From positions 1,488,501 through 1,552,500 of the forward strand of contig CANXME010002001.1 in the NCBI GenBank assembly GCA_948144175.1: a DNA stretch of 64,000 bases. Reading direction: 5' to 3'. Of the stretch, positions 46,701 through 57,957 are shown one piece after another (position 1 is the stretch's first letter; each line of letters begins with the position of its first letter). The translations under genes and the position numbers were made by a program. The DNA is from Closterium sp. NIES-65. Taxonomy: Eukaryota; Streptophyta; Zygnematophyceae; Desmidiales; Closteriaceae. The notes under the pieces were generated by a model that worked only from the letters and a program-made list of their open reading frames with translations, had not been told where the DNA came from and did no database searches.

Positions 46701-48477
46701 TTGGCTTCACCAGTTCCCTGACGCCACTGAGATTCCTCGCTAGGGAGAGCTGTCTAGGGCGGGGGTTGCTATCTTTGATCTTGACTATGATGCTATTTTT
46801 GCTGCCATGTATGCAGTGTCTACTAGTGATGAGGGTTCCTGTTACCTGTGTGTTCCGCCTGACCTGGGCATTGAGGCTGCTGCTCTAGGTGCTGGTGAGG
46901 CTGCTGCTCTAGGTGCTAGTGCATCTGCTGCCCCAGGTGCTGGTGAGTCTGCTCTCTCAGGTACCACGTCGGCTCAAGCCTTACACACCTTCACCCTTGA
47001 CTCGGGTGCTTCCCGCTCCTACTTTCGAGACCGCACCACGCATACACCACTTAGTCGGCCGGTTGCGGTCTCCCTGGCGGACCCCTCTGGGGGTCCTGTC
47101 CTTGCTCGCTTCTCCACTATCTTACTGTGTCCGGCAGCCCCCTCTGGCACCCTGTCACGTCTCTACCTCCCCTCATTCTCTATGAACTTGGTGAGTGGTG
47201 CTGATCTACAGAATGGGGGGGTTGACCAGTTCACTCTTACGAGTCAGCGGGTGACCCACTGTACGTGTGCTCGGACGGGCCGACACTTGGCCACGTTTAC
47301 CCGTCGGCCGGGGTCGAGCCTGTACACACTGACTACTGAGTCTCCTCTGGTTGCTGAGTCTGGTTAGGTAGCTGCGTCGAGTCAGGTGTTTGCTGCAGCG
47401 TCCAGGTTTGGTCCTGAGTCTGCTCCCTGCTCGTGTCGTCTCCTGTCCCACCAAACTCTCCTTTGGCACCACCGCCTTGGTCACCCCTCCCTGCCTCGTC
47501 TCCGAGGCATGGCCTCCCGTGTCCTTGTCTCTGGTCTCCCCCGGTCCCTCCCTCCCCTCCCTCCGGGGCCTGCCCCTACCTGCGTTCCCTGCGTCGAGGG
47601 GAGGCAGCGCGCCGCCCCTCACTCCTCCGAGTTTCCTCCAAGAGAGGCTCCGCTGCAGACTCTTCACATTGACGTGTGGGGCCCCGCCCGCGTCCGTGGC
47701 CAGGGTCACGAGCGTTACTTCCTGTTGGTGGTTGACGACTACTCGCGTTACACCACGGTGTTCCCCTTGCGCAGCAAGGGTGACGTCACTGAGGTGTTGA
47801 TCGACTGGATCCGCGCAGCTCGTCTCCAGCTCAGAGAGAGTTTCGGCTCGGACTTTCCGGTTCTGCGTCTGCACTCTGACAGAGGCGGGGAGTTTTCCTC
47901 TGCCCGTCTAGGAGCCTTCTGTCATACACAGGGCATCCGCCAGACGTTCACGGTTCCGGCCTCTCTACGGCAAAATGGGATTGCTGAGCGCCGCATTGGC
48001 ATGGTCATGGACGTCGCTCGTACATCAATGATCCATGTGGCTGCTCCCCATTTCCTGTGGCCATTTGCGGTTCAGTACGCAGCGCATCAGCTCAACCTTC
48101 AGCCCCGGGTCTCCTTGCCACAGACCTCCCCCACCTTGCGGTGGACGGGGAAGGTTGGCGATGCGTCTGCGTTTCGGGTCTGGGGATCTCGGGCGTTTGT
48201 TCGCGACTTGTCTGCGGACAAGCTGTCCCCCCGTGCTGTTCCCTGTGTCTTCCTTGGCTTCCCCCCTGACGCGCATGGTTGGCAGTTTTACCACCCCACC
48301 TCGCGCCGTGTTCTGTCCTCCCAGGACGTCACCTTTGACGAGTCGGTGCCTTACTACCGTCTCTTCCCCTACCGCACTGCGCCCCTCCCCCCGCTGCCGC
48401 TCTTCCTTGCGCCAGGTCCTCCCCTGGTAGACCCTCTCCCCCCTCAGGGTCCTGCCCTGCAGGTGTGTCCCAGGTAG
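46701..48477 (+). pseudogene. Copia D protease and integrase
   Basis: Linker ALGAGEAAALGASASAAPGA, then protease TFTLDSGASRSYFRDRTT (DSGA near 46999) and LVSGADLQNGGVDQFTL. TAG at about 47365 precedes the pre-integrase. Zinc part LLWHHRLGHPSLPRL and CVPCVEGRQR; core HIDVWGPARVRGQGHERYF, LLVVDDYSRYTTVFPL; LRLHSDRGGEFSSARL; NGIAERRIGMVMDVARTS; C-terminal SRAFVRDLSADKLSPRAV, CVFLGFPPDAHGWQFYHP. About 360 codons of open integrase. Catalytic Asp-Asp-Glu retained. Confidence 0.9.
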
Positions 48478-49640
48478 ACGCAGTCGAGCCTGTCGAGGTA
48501 GCTGTTGACTCTGGTGCTGCTAGGGGTGCTGAGCTTGCGGGTGCCGGGTCTGGGGGTACTGACCCTGGGGGTGCTGAGCCTGGGGGTACGGAGCGTGGGG
48601 GTGCGGAGCCTGGGGGTGCTGGGTTTGCTCGTGTGACCTCTGGCGGTGCTTCGTCGAGGAGGGAGCTACTCTCTCCGTAGGAGCTGCACGAGTGGTTTGC
48701 CTGGCGCTGGAGCCTTGCTGCTGAAGCTAGAGGTGCTACTGTTGCTGCTGGTCCTGGAGGTGCTCGTACTGGCGGTACTAGAGCTGCTGGGACTGGGGGT
48801 GCTACAGGGGCTGCTGGAGCTGGTCCTGCTGGAGGTACTGCTGGAGATGCTGGCGGTACTGGAGCTGACGGTCCTGCTGGAGCTAGAGCTGCTGGAGGTG
48901 CTGGTGGCGCTGGTGCGTCTGAGGGTGCTTGAGTTGGCGCTGTTGGAACAGGAGGTGCTGCTGGCGCTGGTGCTGCCGCTGAGGGTACTGGTGCTGTCCC
49001 TGGTGGTTTTGGAGGCGCTGCACGGCCGCGGCCGTACTTCGTTCCGCTCCTTGAGCAGGTTCTTGGTCTCCCGCCCTCTACTGGTCCTGCTCCTCCCTTA
49101 GAGTGTCCACAACCTGTCCAGTCGCGGTCACAGTTACAGCCCGCCTCCCCCCTACCTGCTCCTTCTCCCTACACTTGTCCCACTGGAGGTCTTGCTGAGC
49201 GTCGTGAGCCTGCGTCTCGTCCTGCGTCGCCTGTTCGTGCTGCTCGCACTAGTAGTCGTGCTCCGTGTCCGCGTCCTCCTGCGGTCCCAGGCACACACCA
49301 GATGGCACTGCGTCCTTCCACTGCTCCTCTACGTGTCCCATTGCCGTCTCCTTCAGAGTCCTCTCTTCCTGTCCTTGCTGACCCGGAGTCTGACTCTCTT
49401 TGTGCTGCTAGTGCTTCTGTCACGCGTCTCCTGGCTACTGTTGTCATTGACCCTTCCTTTGAGTCCACTGCTGCGTCTGCCCTAGTTGCTGAGCTTGTCG
49501 ACTTCGTTGCTCGCTGTTGTCTAGACTACGCTGCTAGTCTTGTTGCTGAGTCTGAGTCTGTCTGTCCTCCGTCCGTCGGGGGTGAGTGTGCTCTTAGCAC
49601 GAACGTCCTTGAGGACAGGCAGGAGGAGTTCTAGTGTTTT
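48465..49640 (+). pseudogene. Copia D integrase-RT linker with GAEPGG hinge
   Basis: 15-bp GGTGCTGAGCCTGGG units at 48525-48625 encode GGAEPGGTERGG. SSRRELLSP-stop-ELHEWFAWRW (about 48648-48705) is the linker copy of the gag peptide. Then a VLLELVLLEV-type repeat tract appears in one frame (GAAGTARV-like in another), then PSVGGECALSTNVLEDRQEE. Several stops; no enzyme domain. Confidence 0.8.
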
Positions 49641-49649
49641 GCTGCTGCT

Positions 49650-51287
49650 TTGCCTCATCTCGTGTCCACGCTGATTGCCCCTGAGGGAGACCCGGATGCA
49701 CCAGACATCCCGACTCCTCGATCGTACGCTGAGGCGATCGAGGGTCCCTACTCCTCTAAGTGGCAGTCACCCATGGACGCAGAGATGGCTTCCTGGAAGT
49801 CCACAGGCACCTACGTCGACGAGGTTCCCCCACCTGGGGCGAACATCGTCATTGGCATGTGGATTTTAAGGGTGAAGCGGCCGCCGGGTTCTCCGCCTGT
49901 CTTCAAGGCGCGTTATGTGGCTCGAGGCTTCAGTCAGCGGTAGGGAGTTGACTACTTTCAGACATTCTCTCCCACCTCAAAGATGACCACTCTCCGGGTG
50001 CTGCTGCACATAGCCGCTCAGCGCGACTACGAGCTTCACTCTCTTGACTTCAGCACACCTTTCCTGCAGGGAAACCTGCACGAGGAGATCTGGCTGCGCC
50101 GCCCTCCTAGCTTCACTGGGTCGTTTCCCCCTGGTACCCAGTGGAGCCCCCGGCGGCCAGTCTACGGTCTCCGCCAGGCGACCCGTGAGTGGCATGACAC
50201 ACTGAGGACTATACTTGCGGCTCTTGGGTTTGCTCCTTCTACTGCCGACCCGTCGCTGTTTTTGCACAGCGACACCTCTTTGCCGCCGCTCTACATCCTC
50301 GTGTACGTCGACGACTTGGTCTTTGCCACTACTGACACTGCTGGACTCACCCACGTGAAGTCCGAGCTGCAGAAGAGACACACGTGCACAGACCTGGGTG
50401 AACTGCGCAGCTACCTTGGCTTGCAGATCACCTGGGACAGAGCACAGCGCACCATTACCCTGACTCAGTCACACATGGTGCAGCAGGTCCTTCAGCGCTT
50501 CGACTTCACGTACTCCTCGCCTCAGGCCACTCCTCTGTCTACTCGCCCCTCGCTCTCAGCTCTGCCTTCAGATGAGTCTGTAGAGCCGAGTGGCCCATAC
50601 CCAGAGCTTGTTGGCTGCCTCATGTACCTGATGACCTGCACACGACCTGACCTTGCATACCCTCTTAGCATCTTGGCACGCTATGTTGCTCCTGGGAGAC
50701 ACCGACCAGAGCACATGGCTGCAGCGAAGAGGGTGTTGCGCTACTTGTGCAGTACGTCGGGCATGGGGCTAGTGCTTGGAGGGCGACGTCTAGTGGTCCT
50801 CACAGGTCACGCAGACGCTTCTTGGGCTGACAACCAGGCTACGCAGCGGTCGTCACAGGGTTACACCTTCAGCCTTGGTTCCGGCTCTGTTTCGTGGCGG
50901 TCTACCCGTCCGTCTTCTGTTCTCGGCTCCAGCTGTGAGGCTGAGATCTACGCAGGGGCCATGGCTGCACAGGAGCTACGCTGGCTCACCTACCTGCTGA
51001 TTGACCTAGGAGTGCCGCCTCGTTCTCCTCCAGTTCTGTACGTAGACAACAAGGCCATGCTGGCCTTGTGTTGGGAGCACAGACTGGAGCACAGAACAAA
51101 GCACATTGCTCTTCGCTACTTCCTTGCTCGTGAGCTGCAGCAGCGTGGTCAGCTGCGCCTTGCTTACGTGGCCTCTGAGGCTAACACAGCTGATATCTTT
51201 ACCAAGACACTTCCGCCTTGTGATCATCAGCGCTTCTGTACTATGCTAGGTCTTGTGCCTACTTGGCCACACTTGCTCACTTCTTGA
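49650..51287 (+). pseudogene. Copia D reverse transcriptase and RNase H
   Basis: STLIAPEGDPDAPDIPTPRS, KSTGTYVDEVPPPGANIV, VFKARYVARGFSQR then TAG at 49942, GVDYFQTFSP, LHSLDFSTPFLQGNLHEEIW, VYGLRQATREWHDTL, YILVYVDDLVFATTD (YVDD), LGELRSYLGLQITWD, PYPELVGCLMYLMTCTRPDL. RNase H: LTGHADASWADNQATQRSSQ, SSCEAEIYAGAMAAQELRW, LYVDNKAMLALCW, ASEANTADIFTKTLPPCDHQ. One stop in about 545 codons. This copy is the empty-site reference for the DNMT-gypsy insertion in copia-1. Confidence 0.92.
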
Positions 51288-51484
51288 CCTTGCTTGTACT
51301 GTGATCTTTCTATACCTGCACTTGCTTGTTTACCTTTATACATGATCTTGCATATGAACTGGCCTTGTGGCCTTGAACTTGTGCTCGGAATGTGTGGTGA
51401 CGTTGTGATCCGCCCTGAGCCTGCTTTGTTTTGCTTGACTGGTCTTGTGACCTCTTGTTCTCCCCCACTTTGCCTATGGGGGTG

Positions 51485-51610
51485 TGTCAAACTCATATGC
51501 TATAGTCTGTGTAGGCTGTAGTGGGGTAAACTGTATGGGGTACAACACTTTTAGGTTTTCCTACTTGTACCCACCTGCTTGCTAGTTCATTTCATTCCTC
51601 GATTCTCACA
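51485..51610 (+). repeat. Copia D 3' LTR
   Basis: Pairs with 44529-44654; preceded by the purine tract CTATGGGGGTG. Confidence 0.92.
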
Positions 51611-51615
51611 GAAGG

Positions 51616-52258
51616 CAGTGCAAGGGAGGGTGGAGAGGTGAGTGCATGGAATGGAAAAGCTGTAATCAGCTCCGTGAACCTGAGTGGGAACTGGTAGGGG
51701 GGTGAGAGTGCCAGCGTCTTTCAGTGCGGTTTCAGTGGCCCACTGTCAAGGACAAAGTCCAGGGTGGGGGAAGAGGGAGGAGGAGGTGGGATGGGATACT
51801 GAAACGAAGTCTCATTGATAGCAGAGGGATACATGGAAGCAACGAACGGTGCAACACTGGCATTACCAAGGAAACTACCCGAAGTGTCGGGGACATTGGG
51901 GGGGGGTAGAGGGGAAGGAACCCCAGGGGGGAGAGGGAGGAAGGGAGACGTGAGCGGCCATGGCCGCTGTGCTGAAGGTAAGCGGCTGCTGCTGCCAATG
52001 TGGGGGAAGGAACTGTTGCTGCTGCTGCGGCGGTGGCTGGAAGAACTGCGGCGGCGGCGGCAGCTGCGGCTGGAGAAACTGCGGCTGGAGAAACTGCGGC
52101 TGCTGCTGGTGGTGGTGGAAGTACTGGTGCTGCTGAAATTACTGCAGCTGCGAAGGTGGGGAGAGGGTAACCAGGCGGAGGTGAGCAGGGAGGAAAGAGT
52201 TGAGGGTTTGAACATCCACCAAGGAGGGGCGAGGGGTGACAGAGTGCCTGAACGGGGC
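51616..52258 (-). pseudogene. Copia B gag C-terminus and protease
   Basis: Minus strand: a Ser/Arg- or Pro-rich tract (depending on frame), then YPSAINETSFQYPIPPPPPS and LDFVLDSGPLKPH-stop. VLDSG fits a copia protease active site after a one-base change from the usual DSGA. The remainder (KDAGTLTPLPVPTQVH-like) runs to the copia D insertion. No zinc knuckle is legible. Confidence 0.55.
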
Positions 52259-52628
52259 TAGCGCGGGGCCTGAACGGGGCCTTAAAGGGGCCGACGGGGC
52301 CTGAACGGGGCCGCTAGGGAGAGCGGGCGTGGGGCCAACGGGGCCTGAACGGGGCTAGCGCGGGGCCGTCAAGAGGGGCCTCTAGGGGCGTGACACGCCG
52401 AGGCGCCCTAGGGCACAGGTAGGTAGGTAAGTAGTTATTACGTAGTGGTGGGCCCTTAGAAAATTTCGGTCCTAGGAAGGACCTGCTCTATACCATGTTG
52501 GAATCACTGAACAGGAATGAAATGAACTAGCAGTGAAATGAGTACAAGTACCTAACCCTAGAATTGTGTACCCCCTATAGGCTAACCCACTGTAGCCTAA
52601 ACTAACACAACGTATATAATGTTTGATA
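52259..52628 (-). mobile_element. Copia E fragment: LTR (52496-52628) plus leader
   Basis: LTR on the + strand TGTTGGAATCACTG...GTTTGATA; PBS on the minus strand TGGTATAGAGCAGGTCC at 52495; leader with GCCTGAACGGGGC units at 52260-52400. Nothing of gag or pol remains. It splits the copia B gag region. Confidence 0.75.
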
Positions 52629-52904
52629 GAAATGACCATAAAGGTCAGAAGGTGAGCAACGCGAAACTCCGACCAGAGTTCCACTTCCTCCTCGTCCGGC
52701 GCCAGAACAGTTCCGTCGACAAACTTCTTCAATCCAGCGATCTCCAGCTGGGGCTCGATGGATTCAATCCACGTGATCAAGTCGTGGCAACCTTCCAGCA
52801 ACTTCGGCACAATGATCTTGTCCGGCGAGAATTTGAAGTATCCGTACGCCGGCGCGATGCCTCCATCTCGACCAGCCGACGTATGAGTCGCCGAAGTCGG
52901 CCCA
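52629..52904 (-). pseudogene. Copia gag fragment (probably copia B N-terminal part)
   Basis: Minus strand: APAYGYFKFSPDKIIVPKLL, EGCHDLITWIESIEPQLEIA, GLKKFVDGTVLAPDEEEVEL, WSEFRVAHLLTFMVIS. This is the UBN2-like copia capsid pattern (short helices before a W..F..AHLL segment). Orientation and place fit copia B. It is cut on the right by copia F at about 52904. Confidence 0.6.
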
Positions 52905-54434
52905 ACTTCCAGGAAGCCATCTCTGCGTCCATAGCTGCCTGCCACTAAGAGGAGTAGGGACCCTCTATCGCCTCCGCGTAAGAGCGCGGAGTCGGGATGT
53001 CAAGTGCATCCGGGTCTCCCTAAGGGGTAAGCAGTACGGACACGAGATGAGGTGAAGCAGCTGCCAGACACTGGAACTCCTCCTGCCTGTCCTCAAGGAC
53101 GTCCGTGCTAAGGGCACACTCACCCCCGACGGACGGAGGACAGACAGACTCAGACTCAGCAACAAGACTGGCGGCGTAGTCTAGGCGACAGCGAGCAGCA
53201 AAGTCGATGAGCTCCGCAACTAGGGCAGACGCAGCAGTGGACTCAAAGGAAGGGTCAGTGACAACAGTAGCAAGGAGACGCGTGACAGTAGGACTGGCAG
53301 CACGAAGAGAGTCCGACTCTGGGTCGGCAAGGGCAGGAAGAGAAGACTCAGGAGGAGAAAGTAAAGGGGCACGCAGAGGAGCAGTGGACGGACGCAGAGA
53401 CATCCGGTGCGTGCCAGGGACAGGAGGAGGACGCTGACACGAACCGCGACCACTAGTGCGAGCAGCACGGACAGGCGACGCAGGGCGAGACGCAGGCTCA
53501 CAACGCTCAGCAAGACCTCCAGTAGGACCAGTGTAGGGAGACGGAGCAGGCAGTGGGGAGGCCGGCTGTAACTGTAACTGTGACGGGACAGGCTGTGGAC
53601 ACTCGAAGGGAGGAGGAGGACAAGTAGAAGGCATGAGACGAAGAACCTGCTGAAGGAGCGGAACGAAGTACGACCGGGGCCGCGCGGTGACTCCAGACAC
53701 AGTAGCGGTAGCACCAGCACCAGCAGCACCTCAAGCTCCAATACCTCCAGCAGCACCAGTAGCACCCCCAGCAGGACCGCCTCCAGGACCGACAGCAGTA
53801 GCCTCCGCGCCAACACCCGCAGCAGCTCCAACTCCAGAAGTACCCGCAGGCCCAGCAACTCCAGTACTCCCAGTACGAGCACCTCCGGGACCCGCGGCAC
53901 CAGCACCCTCAGCAGCAGCAGAACCTCCAGTACCCGCAGCACCTCCAGCTCCAACAGCTCGCCTCCAGCGCCGGGCAAACCACTCACGCAGCTCCTGTGG
54001 AGAGAGTGGTTCCCGGCGAGACGAAGCACCCGGAGAACCGCCAGGCACAGCACCGCCAGGCGCCACACGAGCAGGCCCAGCTCCCTCAGGCTCAGCACCT
54101 CCAGGCTCAGCACCTCCAGGCGTAGCACCCCCAGGCGTAGCACCTTCAGGCTCAACACCCCCAGGCTCAGCACTCCCAGGCTCAACACCCCCAGGCTCAG
54201 CACCCCCAGGCTCAGCATCCCCAGGCTCAGCACCCCCAGGCTCAGCACTCCCAGGCTCAGCACCCCCAGGCTCAGCACCCCCAGGCGTAGCACCCACACG
54301 CTCAGCACCCCCAGAGTCAGCACCCTCAGGCTCAGCACCCTCAGCAGCACCAGAGTCACTAGCGACCTCGACAGGCTCAACAGCATCTACCTGGGACACA
54401 CCTGAAGGGGCAGGACCCTGAGGGGGGAGGGGGT
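52905..54434 (-). pseudogene. Copia F linker and GAEPGG hinge
   Basis: 54080-54350 is a long CCCCCAGGCTCAGCA array (about 18 units of 15 bp) encoding GGAEPGGAEPGG. Left of it SSRREPLSPQELREWFARRW (54030-53970), then ATAVGPGGGPAGG-like repeats, RPRSYFVPLLQQVL and SVGGECALSTDVLEDRQEEF as in copia D. The truncated end reads EMASW-like text. Confidence 0.85.
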
Positions 54435-56560
54435 CTACCGGGGGGGGACCTGGCACAAGGAAGAGCGGTGGCGGGGGGAGGGATGGAGTGCTGTGGAGGA
54501 AGAGACGGTAGTAGGGGACCGACTCGTCAAACGTGACGTCCTAGGAGGACAGAACACGGCGAGAGGTGGGGTGGTAGAACTGCCACCTTGGCGCGTCAGG
54601 GGGGAAACCCAGGAACACGCAGGGAGCAGCACGAGGGGACAGCTTGTCCGCAGACCAGACGCGGACAAACGCCCGAGATCCCGAGACACGGAACGTAGAC
54701 TCATTGCCAACCTTCCCCGTCCACAGCAAAGCTGGGGAGGTCACCGGCATGGAGACCCTGGGCTGAAGGTTGATCTGATGCGCCGCGTACCGGACCGCAA
54801 ACGGCCACAGAAAATGGGGGGCAGCCGCATGCATCATGGACGTAAGGGCGACGTCCATGACCATGCCAATGCGACGCTCAGCAATCCCATTTTGCTGTGG
54901 AGAGTCCGGAAGCGTGAAGGTCTGGCGGATGCCTCGTGCACGACAGTAGGCTCGCAGAAGGCCAGAGGAGAACTCTCAGCCTCTGTCAGAGTGCAGACGC
55001 GGAACAGGAAAGTCCGAGCCAAAGCTCCGCCTGAGCTGGAGACGAGCTGCGCGGATCCAGTCGATCAACACCTCAGTGACATCACCCTTGCTGCGCAAGG
55101 GGAAGACTGTGGTGTAACGCGAGTAGTCGTCAACCACCAGCAGAAAGTAGCGCTCGTGACCCTGTCCACGGACGCGAGCTGGGCCCCACACGTCCATGTG
55201 AAGCGTCTGCAGCGGGGCCTCTGTCGGAGGAAACTGAGAGGAGTGAGGGGCAGCCCGCTGCCGCCCCTCGACACAGGGGACGCAGGTAGGGCCAGGCCCC
55301 GGAGGAAGGGGAGGGAGGGACCGGGGAAGACCAGAGACAAGGACACGGGAGGCCATGCTTCGGAGACGAAGCAGGGAGGGGTGACCAAGGCGGTGGTGCC
55401 AGAGGAGAGTCTCGTGAGACAGGAGGCGACACGAACAGGGGGCAGACTCAGGACCAGACCTTGACGCTGCAGCAAACACCTGACCCGACGCAGCTACCCT
55501 ACCAGGCTCAGCAACTGGAGGAGACGCAGTGGTCAGTGTGTACAGGCTCGACCCCGGCCGACGAGTAAACGTGGCCAGGTGTTGGCCTGTCCGAGCGTCT
55601 GTGCAGTGGGTCACCCGCTGACTCGCAGGAGTGAACTGGTGAACCCCCGCATCCTGTAGGTCAGCACCACTCACCAAGTTCGTAGAGAACGAGGGGAGGT
55701 AAAGACCAGACAGGGTGCCAGAGGGGGCCGCCGGACACGGGAGGACAGTGGAGAAGTGAGCAAGGACAGGACCCCCAGAGGGGTCTGCCAGAGAGACTGC
55801 AACTGGCCGACCAAGCGGCGTGAGTGTGGTGCGGTCTGGAAGGAAGGAGCGGGAAGCCTCCGAGTCAAGAGTGAAGGTGTGAGAGGCCGGAGCCGACGCG
55901 GTACCTGAGAGAGCAGACTCACCCGCACCTGAGGAAGCAGACTCACTAGCACCTAGAGCAGCAGCCGCACCTGTACCTGGAGCAGGAGACTCACTAGCAT
56001 CCAGAGCAGCAGCCTCACCAGCACCTAGAGCAGCAGGCTCTATAACCGGGTCAGGCGGTACGCACAGGTGACCGGCACGGTCAGCACTAGTAGGCAATGC
56101 ATGCATGGCAGTGAGAATAGCATCATAGTCAAGAGCAAATATATCTACCCTCTGCCTAAGCAACTCCACCCAATCGGGGAGCTCAGCCTCGTTGCCAAAC
56201 TCGGTACGCCAGGCGTCGCTCAGACGGGCGAAGTAGCGGGACTGTGTGTGACTAGGTGTCCCACAAGGCTGACCAGTCCGAGCACCAGTGCGAATCACGT
56301 AAGAGCAGCGAACAGAACTGAGAGACACTCTACTCTGAGCGTACCACTCACGAAGCTGCTGGGGCGTGAGAGACGTGCGTGGGCGTTGCTGGAGCTGCAT
56401 CTGGCCGCCGTCAGTAGCAGTAGCAGCAGTAGTGGTAGCAGTAGCAGCGCCGCCACCCCTACAACCCCAACCAGCGTACCACTCACGCAGCTGCTGGGGC
56501 GTGAGGGACTCGCGCGGACGTCGCTGGGGCTGCATCTGGCTCCGCTAGTAGAAGCAGGAG
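54435..56560 (-). pseudogene. Copia F gag C-terminus, protease and integrase
   Basis: A 519-codon frame (56535-54976) reads: QRRPRESLTPQQLREWYAGW, a second copy RPRTSLTPQQLREWYAQSR, Cys motif CSYVIRTGARTGQPCGTPSH, WRTEFGNEAELPDWVELL, ILTAMHALPTSADRAGH; protease TFTLDSEASRSFLPDRTT; LLWHHRLGHPSLLRL, CVPCVEGRQR; HMDVWGPARVRGQGHERYF, LLVVDDYSRYTTVF; PRLHSDRG-TGA-EFSSGLL. Then NGIAERRIGMVMDVALTS and the integrase C-terminus to 54435. The protease site reads DSE instead of DSG, so it is probably dead. The gag N-terminus is missing, as in copia-2. Confidence 0.9.
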
Positions 56561-57828
56561 CAGGAGTAGCAGCAGTAAGGCAGGCAGCCAGGCAGGCCGA
56601 AAGGCAGGCAGGCAGGCAAGCAGGCGGCGGGCAGCGTGCTAGCAGGGCAGGGGCTCACCAGTGGTGGGAAGAGCAGGCTCAGCGACTCGGCGACTCGGCG
56701 GTGCGGGCGGCTCGGGCGGCTCGGCAGCACGGCGGCTCGGCAGCAACTGTGGCTCGGCGGCTCGGGCGGCTCGGCGGCAACTGCGGCTCGGCGACTCGGC
56801 GGCTCGGGCGGCTCGAGCGGCTCGGCGGTACGGCGCCCGGCAGCAGCTGCAGCTCGGCGGCTTGGCGACCCGGTGGCTCGGGCGGCTCAGGTGGTGCCGC
56901 GGCTCAGGCGGCTCGGGTGGCTCGGGCGGCTCGGTAGCAGCTCGGCGGCGCCGGCGGCTCGGTGGTGACGGCGTGGCCGCTTGGGGACGGCGGCGGGGCC
57001 GGGTGGAGCGGCGACGGGGCCAGCAGAGGTGGCGCCGGGGCCGCAGGGTAGGTGAAGGGGCCAGCAGAGGCGGCGCCGGGGCCGGGAAGGGCGGCGCCGG
57101 GGCAGCAGATGTAGGCGACGGGGCCAGTAGAGGCGGCGCCGGGGCCGGTAAGGGCGGCGTCGGGGCCAGCAGAGGTGGCGCCGGGGCCAGGAAGGGCAGC
57201 GCCGGGGCCGCAGGGGTAGGCGACGGGGCCAGCAGGGGTGGGGCCGGGTCGGGAAGGGCGGCGTCGGGGTCGCCGGGGTAGGCGACGGGGCCAGCCGAGG
57301 TGGCGCCGGGGCCAGGAAGGGCAGAGCCGGGGCCGCAGGGGCAGGCGACGGGGCCAGGAGAGGCGGGGCCGGGTCGGGAAGGGCGGCGTCGGGGTCGCCG
57401 CGGTAGGCGACGGGGCCAGCCGAGGTGGCGCCGGGGCCAGGAAGGGCGGAGCCGGGGCCGGGATGGGCGGCGCTGGGGCCGCAGGGGTAGGTGACAGGGC
57501 CGCTAGGGCGGCGGATCGGGGCCGCGAGGGCGGCGCGACGCGGCCGCTAGGGCGGCGCGACGAGATGGGGCCGCGACGGGGTAGCAAGGGGTCGCGCACG
57601 GCTCCCCTGGGCGCCGCGACGGGTTAGCGGGGAGTGGCGCGCCTAGAAGGAACGGGGCCGCGCGCCTCGGGGCGCGCGCCGGAGAGAAAATCGCCACGCG
57701 CCGTTGGCCAGGAGCATATGTGCCAGAGATGAAAAATAGGTCGCACGCGACGGGGCGTGCGACAGATCAACTAGCAGCGGAAGCAGTAGTAGGGCCCACA
57801 GGCCAGGAGCATATGTGCTCTGAAACCA
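56561..57828 (-). repeat. Copia F leader: two GC-rich minisatellites
   Basis: 56570-56640: GGCAGGCAGGCAG units. 56690-56960: GGCGGCTCGG units. 57000-57500: a 30-60-bp class repeat with GGCGCCGGGGCCGGGAAGGG core. Long open frames in both directions result from the repeat. Confidence 0.85.
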
Positions 57829-57957
57829 TGTGAGAATGAACGAGAATGAATGCACTATGGAAGAGTTGGGTACAAGTGCTAACCCTAATTGGGTTGTACC
57901 CCATATAGGCTACCCCACTACAGCCTACACAAAAGCATAAGCTATAATGTTCTGACA
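57829..57957 (-). repeat. Copia F 5' LTR
   Basis: Shares the family core (TGTAGGCTGTAGTGGGGTA and GGGGTACAAC on the minus strand). PBS TGGTTTCAGAGC adjoins it, one base from the usual iMet TGGTATCAGAGC. Confidence 0.88.

Larger units (their letters stand above)
44529..51610 (+). mobile_element. Copia D: structurally complete Ty1/copia element (7,082 bp)
   Basis: LTRs 44529-44654 and 51485-51610 (126 bp each, about five differences) are flanked by a perfect GAAGG duplication (44524-44528, 51611-51615). PBS at 44655, GC-rich leader, gag 45492-46700, protease, integrase, GAEPGG hinge, RT-RNase H to 51287, 3' UTR and a CTATGGGGGTG tract before the 3' LTR. Domain order protease-integrase-RT-RNase H is copia. 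Several stops and frameshifts make it inactive, but it is the only copia here with both LTRs and every domain. Inserted in copia B between protease and pre-integrase. Confidence 0.92.
52905..57957 (-). mobile_element. Copia F: 5' LTR to linker, 3' part missing
   Basis: 5' LTR 57957-57829 (129 bp; + strand TGTGAGAATGAACG...TCTGACA), PBS TGGTTTCAGAGCACATAT at 57828, GC-rich leader to about 56560, then gag-protease-integrase, hinge and linker up to the start of the RT region (EAIEGPYSS-like) at 52905. RT, RNase H and the 3' LTR are absent. Belongs to the copia-1/D/2 family. Confidence 0.88.

Noticed and set aside
54493-55464. + strand open frame of about 320 codons
   Set aside because: Antisense to copia F integrase; similar shadow frames occur opposite every copia integrase here.
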